Part shown: piece after piece, positions 20,222 to 30,123 of the stretch
Numbering within the stretch: the stretch's first letter is position 1
Layout of the letters: the number at the start of each line of letters is the position of its first letter
NCBI GenBank assembly: GCA_000635535.1
Contig: JFMF01000195.1
Location: 1 to 51,801 of the forward strand
Origin: Prochlorococcus sp. scB243_496M6
GTDB taxonomy: Bacteria; Cyanobacteriota; Cyanobacteriia; PCC-6307; Cyanobiaceae
Direction: 5' to 3'
DNA length: 51,801 nt
The notes under the pieces: generated by a model
Told to the model about the DNA's origin: nothing
The model's input: only the letters and a program-made list of their open reading frames with translations
Databases searched by the model: none
Program-made: the position numbers and the translations under genes

Positions 20222-21313
20222 ATGCAGTCAATCTCTCCAGAAACTATATACAGGGGAAATTTTGCTTGGGAAAAATCTTTACCTCAAATTTCTAAATTAA
20301 CTAAAAGCCCATTAATTCTGGGTAGAGGAATTCAAACTAATAATTTGAGAAATAAAATTTTTAATGATTTAAAAAATCAAAAACTTAATGTTACTTCTGC
20401 TAATTTAAAATTTGATTGTTGTTACGAAGATATTTCAAGAGTTAAGAATATAATTTCAAATAATAATAATGATTCTGTTATCGCAGCTGGAGGTGGCAAA
20501 GTTCTAGATTCTGGAAAATATATAGCCGAGTCTCTTAATATCCCTTGTGTTACAGTCCCCCTTAGCGCCTCAACATGTGCAGGTTGGACAGCCCTGTCAA
20601 ATATATATACAAAGGATGGTCAATTCATAAAGGATGTCGCATTAAGATCTTGTCCGAAAATACTAGTTTATGATCATAAATTTATTCAAACAGCTCCATC
20701 AAGAACACTTGCAAGTGGCATAGCAGATGCCTTAGCAAAATGGTACGAATCCTCAATAACAAGTTCAATGATTGATGACGGCCTTGTTCAACAAGCAATT
20801 CAGATATCAAGAGTTTTAAGAGATCAACTATTAATAGATGGAGAAAAAGCGTTCAAGGGGCAATTCGAAAATTATCCTTCTTGGCAGAATACTGTAGAAG
20901 CATGTGGACTTACAGCAGGATTAGTTGGTGGAATTGGTGGAGAAAAGTGTAGGACTGCAGCAGCACATGCTATTCATAATGCAATTACTCAGATAATCAG
21001 CCCTAATAAATTCTTACATGGTGAGATTGTTGGGGTTGGATTATTATTGCAATTAAGATTAGAAGAATTGAAAAATAATAATAAATTAGCTGATCAATCA
21101 ATTAAACAATTACTTGTACTCATGAAAGAATTGAATTTGCCAACTACTATCGGACAACTTGGAGTAAATGTTTTTGAAAATAATAATTTAGAGAAAATTG
21201 CTGATTTTACTTGTCGAGATAAATCTGAGATTCACTTTTTGCCCTTTGAAATAAACAAACGGGATATAATAGAGGTCATTTCAAATTTTGAACAACAAAA
21301 AATTAAAATATAA
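20222..21313 (+). CDS. Iron-containing alcohol dehydrogenase family, glycerol dehydrogenase-like
   Basis: A 363-residue NAD(P)-dependent dehydrogenase of the GldA branch. It has the nucleotide-binding AAGGGKVLDSGK (88-99), SASTCAGWTALS, and the metal ligands expected for GlyDH: D169 in GIADALAKWYE, H249 in AAAHAIH, and H266 in FLHGEIVG. Glycerol to dihydroxyacetone is the family reaction, but Prochlorococcus is not known for growth on glycerol, so the substrate is uncertain. It starts 15 bases after clpC and ends eight bases before the hydrolase gene. Confidence 0.8.
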   Translation: MQSISPETIYRGNFAWEKSLPQISKLTKSPLILGRGIQTNNLRNKIFNDLKNQKLNVTSANLKFDCCYEDISRVKNIISNNNNDSVIAAGGGKVLDSGKYIAESLNIPCVTVPLSASTCAGWTALSNIYTKDGQFIKDVALRSCPKILVYDHKFIQTAPSRTLASGIADALAKWYESSITSSMIDDGLVQQAIQISRVLRDQLLIDGEKAFKGQFENYPSWQNTVEACGLTAGLVGGIGGEKCRTAAAHAIHNAITQIISPNKFLHGEIVGVGLLLQLRLEELKNNNKLADQSIKQLLVLMKELNLPTTIGQLGVNVFENNNLEKIADFTCRDKSEIHFLPFEINKRDIIEVISNFEQQKIKI

Positions 21314-21321
21314 ATATTTTT

Positions 21322-22223
21322 TTGACTAAAGACAATTTTGAACAATTAAGTGATTTAAATGAAAATTTTTTTGAAAGTGCCAAATTGTCACTATTAGACC
21401 CTTTAGGTCTTTATATGGCAAATGACGTTAAGTGGATAAAGCTCAAGCAAAACTGGAATTCTCTAAAATTCCCAGTAGTTATGGGAGGAAAAGGAGAACC
21501 TATACTTCTTCTACATGGCTTTGATAGTAGTTTTTTAGAATTCAGGAGAATATATAAATCACTAAAAAGAAATTTTCAAGTTATTGTTCCTGATCTGCTG
21601 GGTTTTGGTTTTAGTCCAAGGTGCGCAACAAATGAGTACAATTCTTCGAAAATAATTTCACATTTAATTGATCTTCTTAAGACCTTAAAGATAAAAAAGA
21701 ATCTAAATATTATTGGTGCATCTATGGGAGGCTCAACAGCTTTAAAACTTGCTTTTGAAATTCCTGATTCGATTAATAAAATTATCCTTTTGTCCCCCGC
21801 CGGATTGTTTGGAAAACCTAAGAGTATCCCTTTCCCTCTTAACCAAATTGGCGCCTCATTTCTCGGACTTCCTCAGGTCAGAAAAAGTCTTTGTAGGCAA
21901 GCATTTGCTTATCCAGATGAATGTGTTGGTGAGATGGAAGAGCAAATTGCTTCAATTCATCTAGGTTGTAAAGGATGGAGGAATTCACTTGCATCATTTG
22001 CAAAAAGTGGTGGATTTGCAGGGACTCAAAAATATATCCAAAATATCCCAATTAAAACATTATGTGGAGAAAATGATAGAATTCTAGGAAAAAAAAAGAG
22101 ATTAAAAATATAAGAAGAATTGAAAAATTAAATTTTGTAGGGTTACAAAATTGTGGTCATCTTCCACATATAGATCTACCATCATTATCTAGTAAAATTA
22201 TCCAAGATTATTTTTTGGAATAA
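21322..22223 (+). CDS. Alpha/beta hydrolase (frameshifted near the C-terminus)
   Basis: A serine hydrolase of unknown substrate. It has HGFD (oxyanion region, 65-68), the nucleophile elbow GASMGGS with S134, and a late CGENDRIL carrying the acid. The open frame stops at 22113 just after an A9 run (22089-22097). Adding one A continues into a frame open to 22221 that encodes EIKNIRRIEKLNFVG and then CGHLPH, supplying the missing catalytic His. The restored length is about 300 residues. The start is TTG, eight bases after the GldA-like gene; a downstream ATG (residue 32) is possible. Without the restored frame the protein would be inactive. Confidence 0.8.
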
Positions 22224-22235
22224 AAGTTTTTTTAG

Positions 22236-23093
22236 TTAATTTAGATACTTGAGAATTACAAAAATATAAAACAAAACTGATGGAGTAAAGATGTAACTGT
22301 CAATTCTGTCAAGAATTCCTCCATGTCCCGGTAAAAAAGTTCCTGAATCTTTTATTTTTGCATCTCTCTTCATCATAGATTCAATTAAATCTCCAACTAA
22401 TGCCATAAGAGAAATCGAAATTCCATATATTATTCCAACAAATAATGGATTTTCCCAATTCATTAAAAATGCGAAAAATATTGCTAGTAAAGTTGAACAG
22501 GATATTCCTCCAATTAAACCTTCTATAGTTTTGCTCGGAGATATTGGAGATAGAGATGTTTTACCATATGACTTCCCAATGAAATAAGAGCCAATATCAC
22601 TAGCTACAATTAAAAAACAAGAAGTTAAAGTTAAATAAAGACCTGAAGTATTTGATAAGTTCTCAAACGACATTAAACCCTGATTGGAACTTATTATCAC
22701 AGAGTCTAATCCCCTTAACTTAATCCAGTAACTAGGTAAAAAACCTAAATAGAATAATCCAAAAATAGAGGCTGCAATATCTGAAATTGTCCCAGGTTTT
22801 GGTTGCAAAAGTAACCAAGTGCATATCCCAACTGAACAGATTGGTAAAATTGAATTTGAAATTTCTCCTTCAAATAAGCCAATAGTCTCAAGATAAGTAG
22901 AAACTATAATAATAAAGGATGAAAATAATGTGGTTTTTGTAGCTGGTCTTATTCCTTTAAATTCAGCCATTCTGAAAAATTCTAATAATGCTAGATATGT
23001 AAGCAAAGCAGTTGCCAATGTAAAAACCCATCCGCCTAACAAAACAACAATTAAACCAAAAATTCCTATAAGTAATCCACTTCTTAATCGCAT
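22236..23093 (-). CDS. cdsA: Phosphatidate cytidylyltransferase
   Basis: An inner-membrane enzyme forming CDP-diacylglycerol from CTP and phosphatidic acid, the branch point to phosphatidylglycerol, which photosystems need. The 285-residue product has about seven hydrophobic segments and the full CdsA signature near the C-terminus: SMMKRDAKIKDSG followed by LPGHGGILDRIDS. It lies nine bases after the Orn/Lys/Arg decarboxylase gene, same strand. Confidence 0.94.
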   Translation of the reverse strand: MRLRSGLLIGIFGLIVVLLGGWVFTLATALLTYLALLEFFRMAEFKGIRPATKTTLFSSFIIIVSTYLETIGLFEGEISNSILPICSVGICTWLLLQPKPGTISDIAASIFGLFYLGFLPSYWIKLRGLDSVIISSNQGLMSFENLSNTSGLYLTLTSCFLIVASDIGSYFIGKSYGKTSLSPISPSKTIEGLIGGISCSTLLAIFFAFLMNWENPLFVGIIYGISISLMALVGDLIESMMKRDAKIKDSGTFLPGHGGILDRIDSYIFTPSVLFYIFVILKYLN

Positions 23094-23102
23094 ATGAAAT
23101 TG

Positions 23103-24500
23103 CTATGTTTCTAAGATTCTTATATTAAAATTTACCAGATCTTTGTTGCATAAACTTTGATTATTTATCCAATTAAACCTATCTATATCAATTTTTTCGC
23201 CAGGAATTAGTAGAGGTATCCCAGGAGGATAAGGGCAAATAATATCTGCAGATATTTTATTTAATGCTTGTGAGAAAGAAATAATCCGAGTCTTACTTCT
23301 CCAAGCAATTCCAATTTCGATTTCGGGAGCTTGAACTAATTTAAAGGGCGATTTAAGCACTTCTAAATTTTTTGATTTTTTGGAATTTAATAGTAATTTT
23401 TCCCATAACTTTTCAAATAAATTAAGAAAATCTTTTTGATTTCCAAATCCTAAGCAAAAAGTCAGAGTCATCATTTCAGGCAATTCGGCAATAAGGCCAT
23501 TTCTATAAAAAAAATTATCAGCAGTAAAACCATCAATCCCAGCCTTAGAGGTATTTACTACAATTTTTAAGGGATCTTGAGTTTCTATGAGAGGAATATT
23601 TTTTTCAATTAATTTTTTATAAATACTTTTTGCCTCTAAAATTCTTTTTTGATATTTTGATAAACTTTTGTTGTTAAGCCAGTCCCTAATAGACTCTTCA
23701 CAAGAAGAAAGTAATAAGGAACTTGGACTGGTAGTTTGAAGCAGATTAATACTTTTGATTAAATTATCTTCATTTATTAGATTTCCTTTGTACCAAAGTA
23801 CAGCCGTTTGAGTTAATCCATTGAGTGACTTATGCAATGAATTAACAACTAAATCAGCATTTGATGATAAGGCCGGTTTTGGCAAATTAAGGTTTTCACA
23901 AAAAAGGAAATATGAACCATGGGCTTCATCAACTAAGACAGGTAAATTTTTTTGATGACAACAATCTATTAAAGGCTCTAAATCTCCGGCATAACCATGA
24001 TAAGAGGGATTTACAAGAATAACCCCTGAAATCTTATTCTCATCAAAATTTAATTTTTTAAATACATTTTCCAACCAAATTTTTGTTATTGGTTTGTAAT
24101 GACCGGTTTCGGTTGAAAATTCTAGGTCAAAAAATATTGGATTTATATTCTGCATCGCACAGATTTTTATAACACTTATGTGAACATTTCTAGGCATTAG
24201 GATATTTTCTCCTGGATTTGCCATTGAAATTACTGCTGATTGTATTAATCCGGAAGCTCCATTGACTCCAAAAAAACATCCTTTTGCCCCAAATTTGTCA
24301 GAGAATTCTCTTTGAGATTTAGAAATTAATCCGCTTTGGGAAAGTGGTGAACCTATTTCTGGTAGTTCTGGCAGGTCCCAATACCCAGGTGGATATTTCA
24401 ATAACTTCACTAATTTCTTTGGTAAAGCTGCTCCTCTGTTATGAGCAGGAAAGAATAAAGATTTTAAAAACTTTTTAGTTAGAAAAGATGAAATGCTCAT
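23103..24500 (-). CDS. Orn/Lys/Arg decarboxylase family, PLP-dependent
   Basis: A fold-type I amino acid decarboxylase of the short (about 465 residues) form lacking the receiver-like wing domain of large bacterial enzymes. It shows FFGVNGASG (residues 77-85), VNPSYHGYAGDL, DEAHGSY (D191, H194) and SLHKSLNGLTQTA with PLP lysine K224. The C-terminal part has the family motif YPPGIPLLIPGE. Arginine, lysine and ornithine are all possible substrates; I cannot tell which. Precedes cdsA in a two-gene unit and diverges from the UbiB-like gene. Confidence 0.88.
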   Translation of the reverse strand: MSISSFLTKKFLKSLFFPAHNRGAALPKKLVKLLKYPPGYWDLPELPEIGSPLSQSGLISKSQREFSDKFGAKGCFFGVNGASGLIQSAVISMANPGENILMPRNVHISVIKICAMQNINPIFFDLEFSTETGHYKPITKIWLENVFKKLNFDENKISGVILVNPSYHGYAGDLEPLIDCCHQKNLPVLVDEAHGSYFLFCENLNLPKPALSSNADLVVNSLHKSLNGLTQTAVLWYKGNLINEDNLIKSINLLQTTSPSSLLLSSCEESIRDWLNNKSLSKYQKRILEAKSIYKKLIEKNIPLIETQDPLKIVVNTSKAGIDGFTADNFFYRNGLIAELPEMMTLTFCLGFGNQKDFLNLFEKLWEKLLLNSKKSKNLEVLKSPFKLVQAPEIEIGIAWRSKTRIISFSQALNKISADIICPYPPGIPLLIPGEKIDIDRFNWINNQSLCNKDLVNFNIRILET

Positions 24501-24564
24501 AAAGTATTATTGACATATATAGAATGGTTCAGTTGGTAATCCTTTTTGATATTTTTTAACTTTA

Positions 24565-26221
24565 ATGAAAAGATCTTATTCGAAATATTCAGCAAAAGAT
24601 GACTTACTTTGGTTGATTTTGAGACCATGGATTTTTTATCCCAAGAGTTTTATATATCCTTTTAACTTTTATTTTTCTTTTTTTAAGAATACTTTTTCAA
24701 GGTAACAGTAAAAACAAAAATGTACAAAAAAATCTATCGAAATATCTTTTTGATGTAATAACTGATTTAGGCCCTTGTTTTATCAAATTAGGCCAAGCGC
24801 TCTCAACTAGACCAGATCTTGTCAGACAAGATTGGCTTACAGAACTTACAAAATTACAAGATAATCTCCCAGCATTTGATCACAAAATTGCTTTAAAAAT
24901 CATTGAAGAGGAACTTGGATCCCCTGCTAATGAATTATTTGAAGTGTTTCCAGATAGTCCTATTGCTTCAGCAAGTTTAGGTCAAGTTTATAAAGCAAAG
25001 TTAAATAATTCTTATCTAGCTGTGAAAGTACAGCGGCCAAATTTATACTTTCTCATAAGAAGGGATGTTGTAATCTTAAGGTTTTTAGGAACTTTTTTAT
25101 CCCCACTCTTACCATTAAACATAGGTGTTGGAATTGGAGAAATAATAGATGAATTCGGTAAGGCACTTTTTGATGAAATTGACTATCAAAAAGAGGCCGA
25201 AAATGCTTTGAGATTTGCAAATTTATTCAAAGAAAACCCTAATATTTTTATTCCTAAATTAGAAAAACCGTTTTCATCCAAAAGGGTAATCACAACTTCT
25301 TGGATTGATGGAGTTAAGTTAAGAGATCGAGCTTTACTAGAGGAAAATAACTTAATACCTGCTTCGTTTATAAAAACATGTGTCATAAGTGGACTGCAGC
25401 AATTATTTGAATTTGGATATTTTCATGCAGACCCACATCCAGGAAACATGTTTGCTCTAAAAGGAGGAAATGCAGATTGTGGGAATTTGGCTTATGTTGA
25501 TTTCGGAATGATGGATACTATTACAAATTCAGATAGACTTACTCTTATTAAGGCAATTGTTCACATAATAAACGAAGAATATTATCTTCTCGCAGAAGAT
25601 TTCCAGAAATTAGGTTTTTTAACCAAAGAACAAGATCTTCAAAAACTTGTTGAACCATTAAAAGAAGTTCTTGGGGGTTCCTTTGGCGCTGAGGTTGGTA
25701 ATTTTAATCTTAAAAATGTAACTGACAAATTCTCAAAACTAATGTATTCCTATCCTTTCAGAGTCCCCAGTAGGTTTGCCTTAATAATAAGAGCCGTTGT
25801 TAGTCAAGAAGGTTTAGCACTAAGGTTAGATCCTGAATTTAAAATTTTAAAAATAGCTTATCCATATATTGCTAAAAAACTACTGACCGATAATTCTGAA
25901 GAGATTTTAGACATACTTTTAGAAGTCGTTTTTGATAAAAAAGGTCGAATCCAAATAGAAAAAGTTGAAAGTTTATTAAACATTTTATTCAGAGATTCAG
26001 AGAATATTAATTCAGATCTCATTCCAGTTGCGAACGCTGGATTGAAATTATTTGTCAGTAAAAAAGGATCAGAAGTTAGGAAAAATCTTCTTTTAAGTCT
26101 TATAAAAGATGAAAAATTAGAATTTACCGATGCAAAAAAACTCTTAGCTTTAATTAGAGATACTTTTAGCCCTCTGAATATCGCAAAAAGTGCAGTACAA
26201 AATATTATTTCTACAGTTTAG
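24565..26221 (+). CDS. ABC1/UbiB-family atypical kinase (frameshifted near the N-terminus)
   Basis: An AarF/UbiB/ADCK family protein; members are linked to prenylquinone metabolism in bacteria and plastids. It shows GPCFIKLGQALSTRPD, the Ala-rich loop ASASLGQVYKAK, VKVQRP, HADPHPGN and DFGMMD, all hallmarks. The frame with these is open only from 24623, with no good start until 24944, which would remove the conserved GPCFIKLGQ region. The ATG at 24565 in another frame encodes a fitting N-terminus ending RPWIF; removing one T from the T6 run at 24632-24637 joins it to IPRVLYILL, a membrane-like segment. Restored length is about 551 residues. Confidence 0.85.
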
Positions 26222-26330
26222 TTTTTATATTTATATCTAATTAGCTTACTTATGTTTTTAATTCGATTAGAATTTAATGTAATGTTTTAAAAATAAAAAG
26301 TAAAAAGTATTATTTTTTTATGGAAATTAA

Positions 26331-26825
26331 ATGAATATTTTGAAAAATCTCTTTTTACTTAACAAAAAATCTGAAAAAAATAAAGAATTAAGTTCTGGAT
26401 TTGTTGACCAATATATTGAAATTGTAAAGTTAGTAAAAGAAGCAAGAATACAACAAAACCTCACAATTAAAGAATTGTCATACATTTCAAAAATTCCTGA
26501 ACGAATAATTAACTCTATTGAAAATAATAATGAAAATATTAGGCCAGAGTATCCTTTTATAAGATCTATATTAATTAAATTAGAGGAATGCTTAGTATTA
26601 AAAAAAAATACATTATTAAAGTTAGCAGTTAAGGAAAGAAAAATTATAAGGAAAGTGGGAAAGGATTATCTGTTCAGGAAATTTGATCTTATCAATACAT
26701 GGCAAGGAAGTATTTTGTATTTTTTTGTATTAGTTCTAACTATATTTATTTTAAAAAGATACTTTATTTTAAATGTAAATGTTATAGAGATTCAAAACTT
26801 TCAAAATCAAATGGTTGATAAATAA
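26331..26825 (+). CDS. RodZ-like helix-turn-helix membrane protein
   Basis: A 164-residue protein with a cytosolic Cro/HTH_25-like domain (about 30-95: VKLVKEARIQQNLTIKELS, then ISKIPERIINSIE) and one membrane helix (about 127-146, ILYFFVLVLTIFILKRY). This resembles the cytosolic and membrane part of RodZ, a cell-shape factor, but the extracytoplasmic part is only about 18 residues, so it may be a shortened RodZ or a different membrane-tethered regulator. It follows the UbiB-like gene after 109 bases and converges with malQ. Confidence 0.6.
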   Translation: MNILKNLFLLNKKSEKNKELSSGFVDQYIEIVKLVKEARIQQNLTIKELSYISKIPERIINSIENNNENIRPEYPFIRSILIKLEECLVLKKNTLLKLAVKERKIIRKVGKDYLFRKFDLINTWQGSILYFFVLVLTIFILKRYFILNVNVIEIQNFQNQMVDK

Positions 26826-26838
26826 TTTTTAATAAATA

Positions 26839-28360
26839 CTACCTTAGAGTTCTCCCAAAATTATTTCCTAGCTCACTAAACATTCTTATATTATCTTCTA
26901 TTTCTTCTATGGGACGATTTAACTTCCACCTCCAGTTATTTTTTGTGGTGCCAGGTTTGTTTAATCTACTTGAATCGTCTAGAGATAATAGATCTTGTAA
27001 TGGAGCGATAAAGAGATTAGCATTAGTTTTCATGCCAATTTCTATTAAATCCCAAGAAGGATTTTCTGAAAATTTATACTCTTCTTTTATTCTTTTTTTT
27101 GGATTCATAATCTAAATATTTCCACCATGAAACTGATGTAGAGTTATCGTGAGTACCTGTATAAACAACCCAATTTATTCCTTCAATATTCTTAGGTAAA
27201 TAAGGATTATCTTCATTGCCATCAAAAGCGAATTGTAATATTTTCATGCCAGGCAGTTTGAATTTTTTTCTTAATTTCTCCACGTCTGGGGTTATTACTC
27301 CCAGATCCTCCGCAATAATTGGTAGATAGTTACCCCCTAGATCCTTTTTTACTTTATTTAATAGTGTTTTACCTGGAGAATTTATCCATTTTCCAATAAT
27401 TGCCGTCTTAGAACTGCCATTGACTCTCCAGTAACCCGCTAAACCCCTGAAATGATCAAATCTCAATATATCTACAAGTTCAAATTGTCTTTGAAATCTT
27501 TTTCTCCACCAATTAAAATTCGTCCTTTTATGCTTTGACCAAAAGTAAGTTGGGGTACCCCATAATTGTCCAGTTGATGAAAAATAATCAGGTGGAACAC
27601 CACTTTGAAAGATTAAATCTCCATTTTTAAAAATTGAAAATAATGATTTATTACTCCATACGTCGGCGCTATCTCTGGAGACATAAAAAGGCAAATCTCC
27701 TATTAGCTTAATATTTTTTGATTTTGCAAAGTTTTTAATGGCGCTCCATTGCTCATCAAGATGCCACTGTATCAATTTTTTAATAAGGATCTCTTCACTT
27801 TTTTTCTTAATCCATGATTTTAAGAACTTATTATTTTTTATTTTAAATTCTTGAGGCCACTCCCACCAAGGCAACATATTAAATTCCTCTCTGATAACAA
27901 CAAATGTTGCATAATCTTCAACCCAAGAATGCCTGCTGACCCATTTTTTAAAATTAATTTTTCTTTCTTCAGATTGTAAACTCCAACCTTCCAAAAGGAG
28001 GAGTCCTAATTTTTTTGTTAAGTCATCTGCAATATCAAAATCAAAATGATCTTTATTCTTATTTGTTGGACCTAGATTTTCTTTATTTGAAATGAAGATA
28101 AAATCTTTTTCGATTAAATCATCAATATCCAAAAACCATGGGTTTAGTGCAAAACTAGATGGCGAACTATATGGAGAACCTGTAGAGTCAGTAGGTGTAA
28201 GAGGTAAAAATTGCCAGTATTCAATTCCATGCTTGTGTAGTTTTTTTATCCACTCTTTAGCTCCTGAACCAAAAGTTCCACATACTCTTCCTCCAGGAAT
28301 ACATGTTGGATGCATAAGTACGCCTAATGATTTTCTTGCGATAATTGACTCTGTAGGCAT
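26839..28360 (-). CDS. malQ: 4-alpha-glucanotransferase (frameshifted)
   Basis: MalQ/amylomaltase (GH77) rearranges malto-oligosaccharides released from glycogen. The N-terminal open frame (27074-28360) contains GTPTYFWSKHKR, DILRFDHFRGLAGYW with the catalytic nucleophile Asp, IIAEDLG with the acid/base Glu, and YTGTHDNST with the third catalytic Asp. It ends early after YESKKKNKRRV. The frame carrying the expected C-terminus (IKEEYKFSENPSW... NNWRWKLNRP) covers 26839-27108. Removing one base from the T8 run at 27093-27100 fuses them to about 506 residues, the usual MalQ size. Function is lost only if the frameshift is real, as the C-terminus is part of the barrel. Confidence 0.9.
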
Positions 28361-28583
28361 GTTTTCAATATATTTTGATTCTTTAAACTTAAAGTGTTTT
28401 TAATTCTCTAAATTCAACCTTATACAAATTTTTTTTAATTGACAAATATCATTGCTGATTTTTAAGTCTGGATAAATATAAACTCTAATTTTTAATCATC
28501 AATTTTTTGTTTAATTGAGGTTACTTTTGAAAACATCTAGTCATTATCTTTTGCGAAATTCACATAAACGACTACGATAAGAA

Positions 28584-28589
28584 TATAGT
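28584..28589 (+). promoter_or_regulatory. candidate -10 box for prs
   Basis: TATAGT lies 18 bases before the GTG start of prs, in the 246-base divergent gap 28361-28606 between malQ and prs. A TTGACA at 28439-28444 in the same gap has no -10 at proper spacing. Assignment is tentative. Confidence 0.3.
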
Positions 28590-28606
28590 TTTATGGTGCA
28601 AATTTC

Positions 28607-29602
28607 GTGACAAGTTTTATCACGGCAATGCAGAGTAAAGAATCGAACTTTAATCTAACTAATAGTAGATTAAGGTTAGTAAGTGGGACAACAAACCCTA
28701 AATTAGCTGAAGAAATTGCATCATACTTAGGGATTGAAAATGTACCTTTAATATCTAAAAGATTTGCAGATGGAGAACTTTATGTTCAGATTCAGCAATC
28801 TATTAGAGGTTGTGATGTATTCCTTATACAACCTACATGCGCTCCAGTAAATGATAGTTTAATGGAGCTCATGATTATGGTTGACGCTTGCAAGAGAGCT
28901 TCTGCAAGACAAATAACGGCCGTTATTCCGTATTTTGGATATGCAAGGGCAGATAGGAAAACCTCAGGAAGAGAGTCTATAACTGCAAAATTAACTGCCA
29001 ATTTACTAGAGAAATCAGGAGTTGATAGAGTTTTAGCGATGGACTTACACTCGGCTCAAATACAAGGCTACTTTGATATACCATGCGATCATATTTACGG
29101 TTCACCTGTATTAATTGATTATCTAGAAACTTTAGATTTAGAAGAAATAGTTGTAGTCTCTCCTGATGTAGGCGGGGTGGCTAGAGCAAGAGCATTCGCG
29201 AAATTAATGAAGGATGCGCCTTTGGCTATCATTGATAAAAGGAGATCTGCGCATAATATTGCTGAAAGTCTAACGGTTATCGGTGAAGTTAAAGGTAAAA
29301 CGGCTATTCTCATAGACGACATGATAGATACGGGAGGTACAATTTGTTCTGGAGCAAATTTACTAAAAAAAGAAGGAGCTAATAGAATATTTGCATGTGC
29401 ATCACATGCTGTATTTTCACCTCCTTCTTATGAAAGATTAAGTTCTAAGAATCTTTTCGAGCAAGTTATTGTGACTAACAGCATACCAGTCATACATAAA
29501 GATAATTTTCCACAGTTAAAAATTCTTTCCGTCGCAAATATGTTAGGTGAAGCTATTTGGAGAATCCACGAAGAAAGTTCTGTTAGTTCTATGTTTAGAT
29601 AA
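28607..29602 (+). CDS. prs: Ribose-phosphate pyrophosphokinase
   Basis: It makes PRPP from ribose 5-phosphate and ATP for nucleotide, histidine and tryptophan synthesis. The 331-residue product has SGTTNPKLAEEIA, the FADGE motif, MDLHSAQIQGYFD, VVSPDVGGVARAR and the PRPP-binding ILIDDMIDTGGT. The GTG start gives eight residues before an in-frame ATG (MQSKESN) that is an equally possible start. Intact, monocistronic, and convergent with a secreted-protein gene. Confidence 0.95.
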   Translation: MTSFITAMQSKESNFNLTNSRLRLVSGTTNPKLAEEIASYLGIENVPLISKRFADGELYVQIQQSIRGCDVFLIQPTCAPVNDSLMELMIMVDACKRASARQITAVIPYFGYARADRKTSGRESITAKLTANLLEKSGVDRVLAMDLHSAQIQGYFDIPCDHIYGSPVLIDYLETLDLEEIVVVSPDVGGVARARAFAKLMKDAPLAIIDKRRSAHNIAESLTVIGEVKGKTAILIDDMIDTGGTICSGANLLKKEGANRIFACASHAVFSPPSYERLSSKNLFEQVIVTNSIPVIHKDNFPQLKILSVANMLGEAIWRIHEESSVSSMFR

Positions 29603-29614
29603 AAGAAATTATCT
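29597..29614 (+). terminator. weak hairpin between convergent prs and a hypothetical gene
   Basis: AGATAA (29597-29602, including the prs stop) pairs with TTATCT (29609-29614) around a six-base loop. It is A+T-rich with a short T tract, so it is at best a weak bidirectional terminator. Confidence 0.25.
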
Positions 29615-29616
29615 CT

Positions 29617-30051
29617 TTACAACCCTTGTAATTTCTTAATTCTCTCAGTTTCAATCTTAAATTGTTTTTCGATCTTTTCAGGAACATTATCTGGACACAC
29701 TTGAAGGGCTGATTCAACTAATTGCAGAGATGCAATAAATTGTAATTGTTTCATATCAACTGTTTGTTCTTTCTTTTTTTCTATTATTTTCCCTCCATGT
29801 TTTTGTGATACTACAGATGCAAACGTTGCTGAGGCAACGTTTAATGTTTTTGGGAAATCCAAATCAAATCCTTTTCTTGTCGCATTACATAGAAATGAAA
29901 CACCCATCCCATGATATAAATCTAAATCATTTTTATTGGCAGGCGAACTTTTAACATTTGCATTTACTTTATTAAATTCATTATTTGCATCAAATAAAAA
30001 AGATGAAAAAATTAGAGTGATTGCAAAAATTTTAAATATTTTAAAACTCAT
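29617..30051 (-). CDS. secreted protein of unknown function
   Basis: A 144-residue protein with an N-terminal Sec-type signal (FKIFKIFAITLIFSSFLF) and a mature part with two cysteines (C55 and C119) that could form a disulfide. Motif-like segments are YHGMGVSFLCNATRKGFDLDF and LVESALQVCP. I do not recognise the family. It is oriented convergently to prs and ends 14 bases after it. Continuous frame, compact spacing and signal peptide support a real periplasmic or thylakoid-lumen protein. Confidence 0.65.
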   Translation of the reverse strand: MSFKIFKIFAITLIFSSFLFDANNEFNKVNANVKSSPANKNDLDLYHGMGVSFLCNATRKGFDLDFPKTLNVASATFASVVSQKHGGKIIEKKKEQTVDMKQLQFIASLQLVESALQVCPDNVPEKIEKQFKIETERIKKLQGL

Positions 30052-30123
30052 ATTTGATTTACTCTAATTCTTATTATTAAAGATAACATTTTTTATTTTT
30101 TAAACTAAATCTGCCAACAGAAT

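Noticed and set aside
24944..26221. UbiB-like gene starting at 24944
   Set aside because: This start would drop the conserved GPCFIKLGQALSTRPD region encoded just upstream in the same frame; the true start is the ATG at 24565 with one base too many at 24632-24637.
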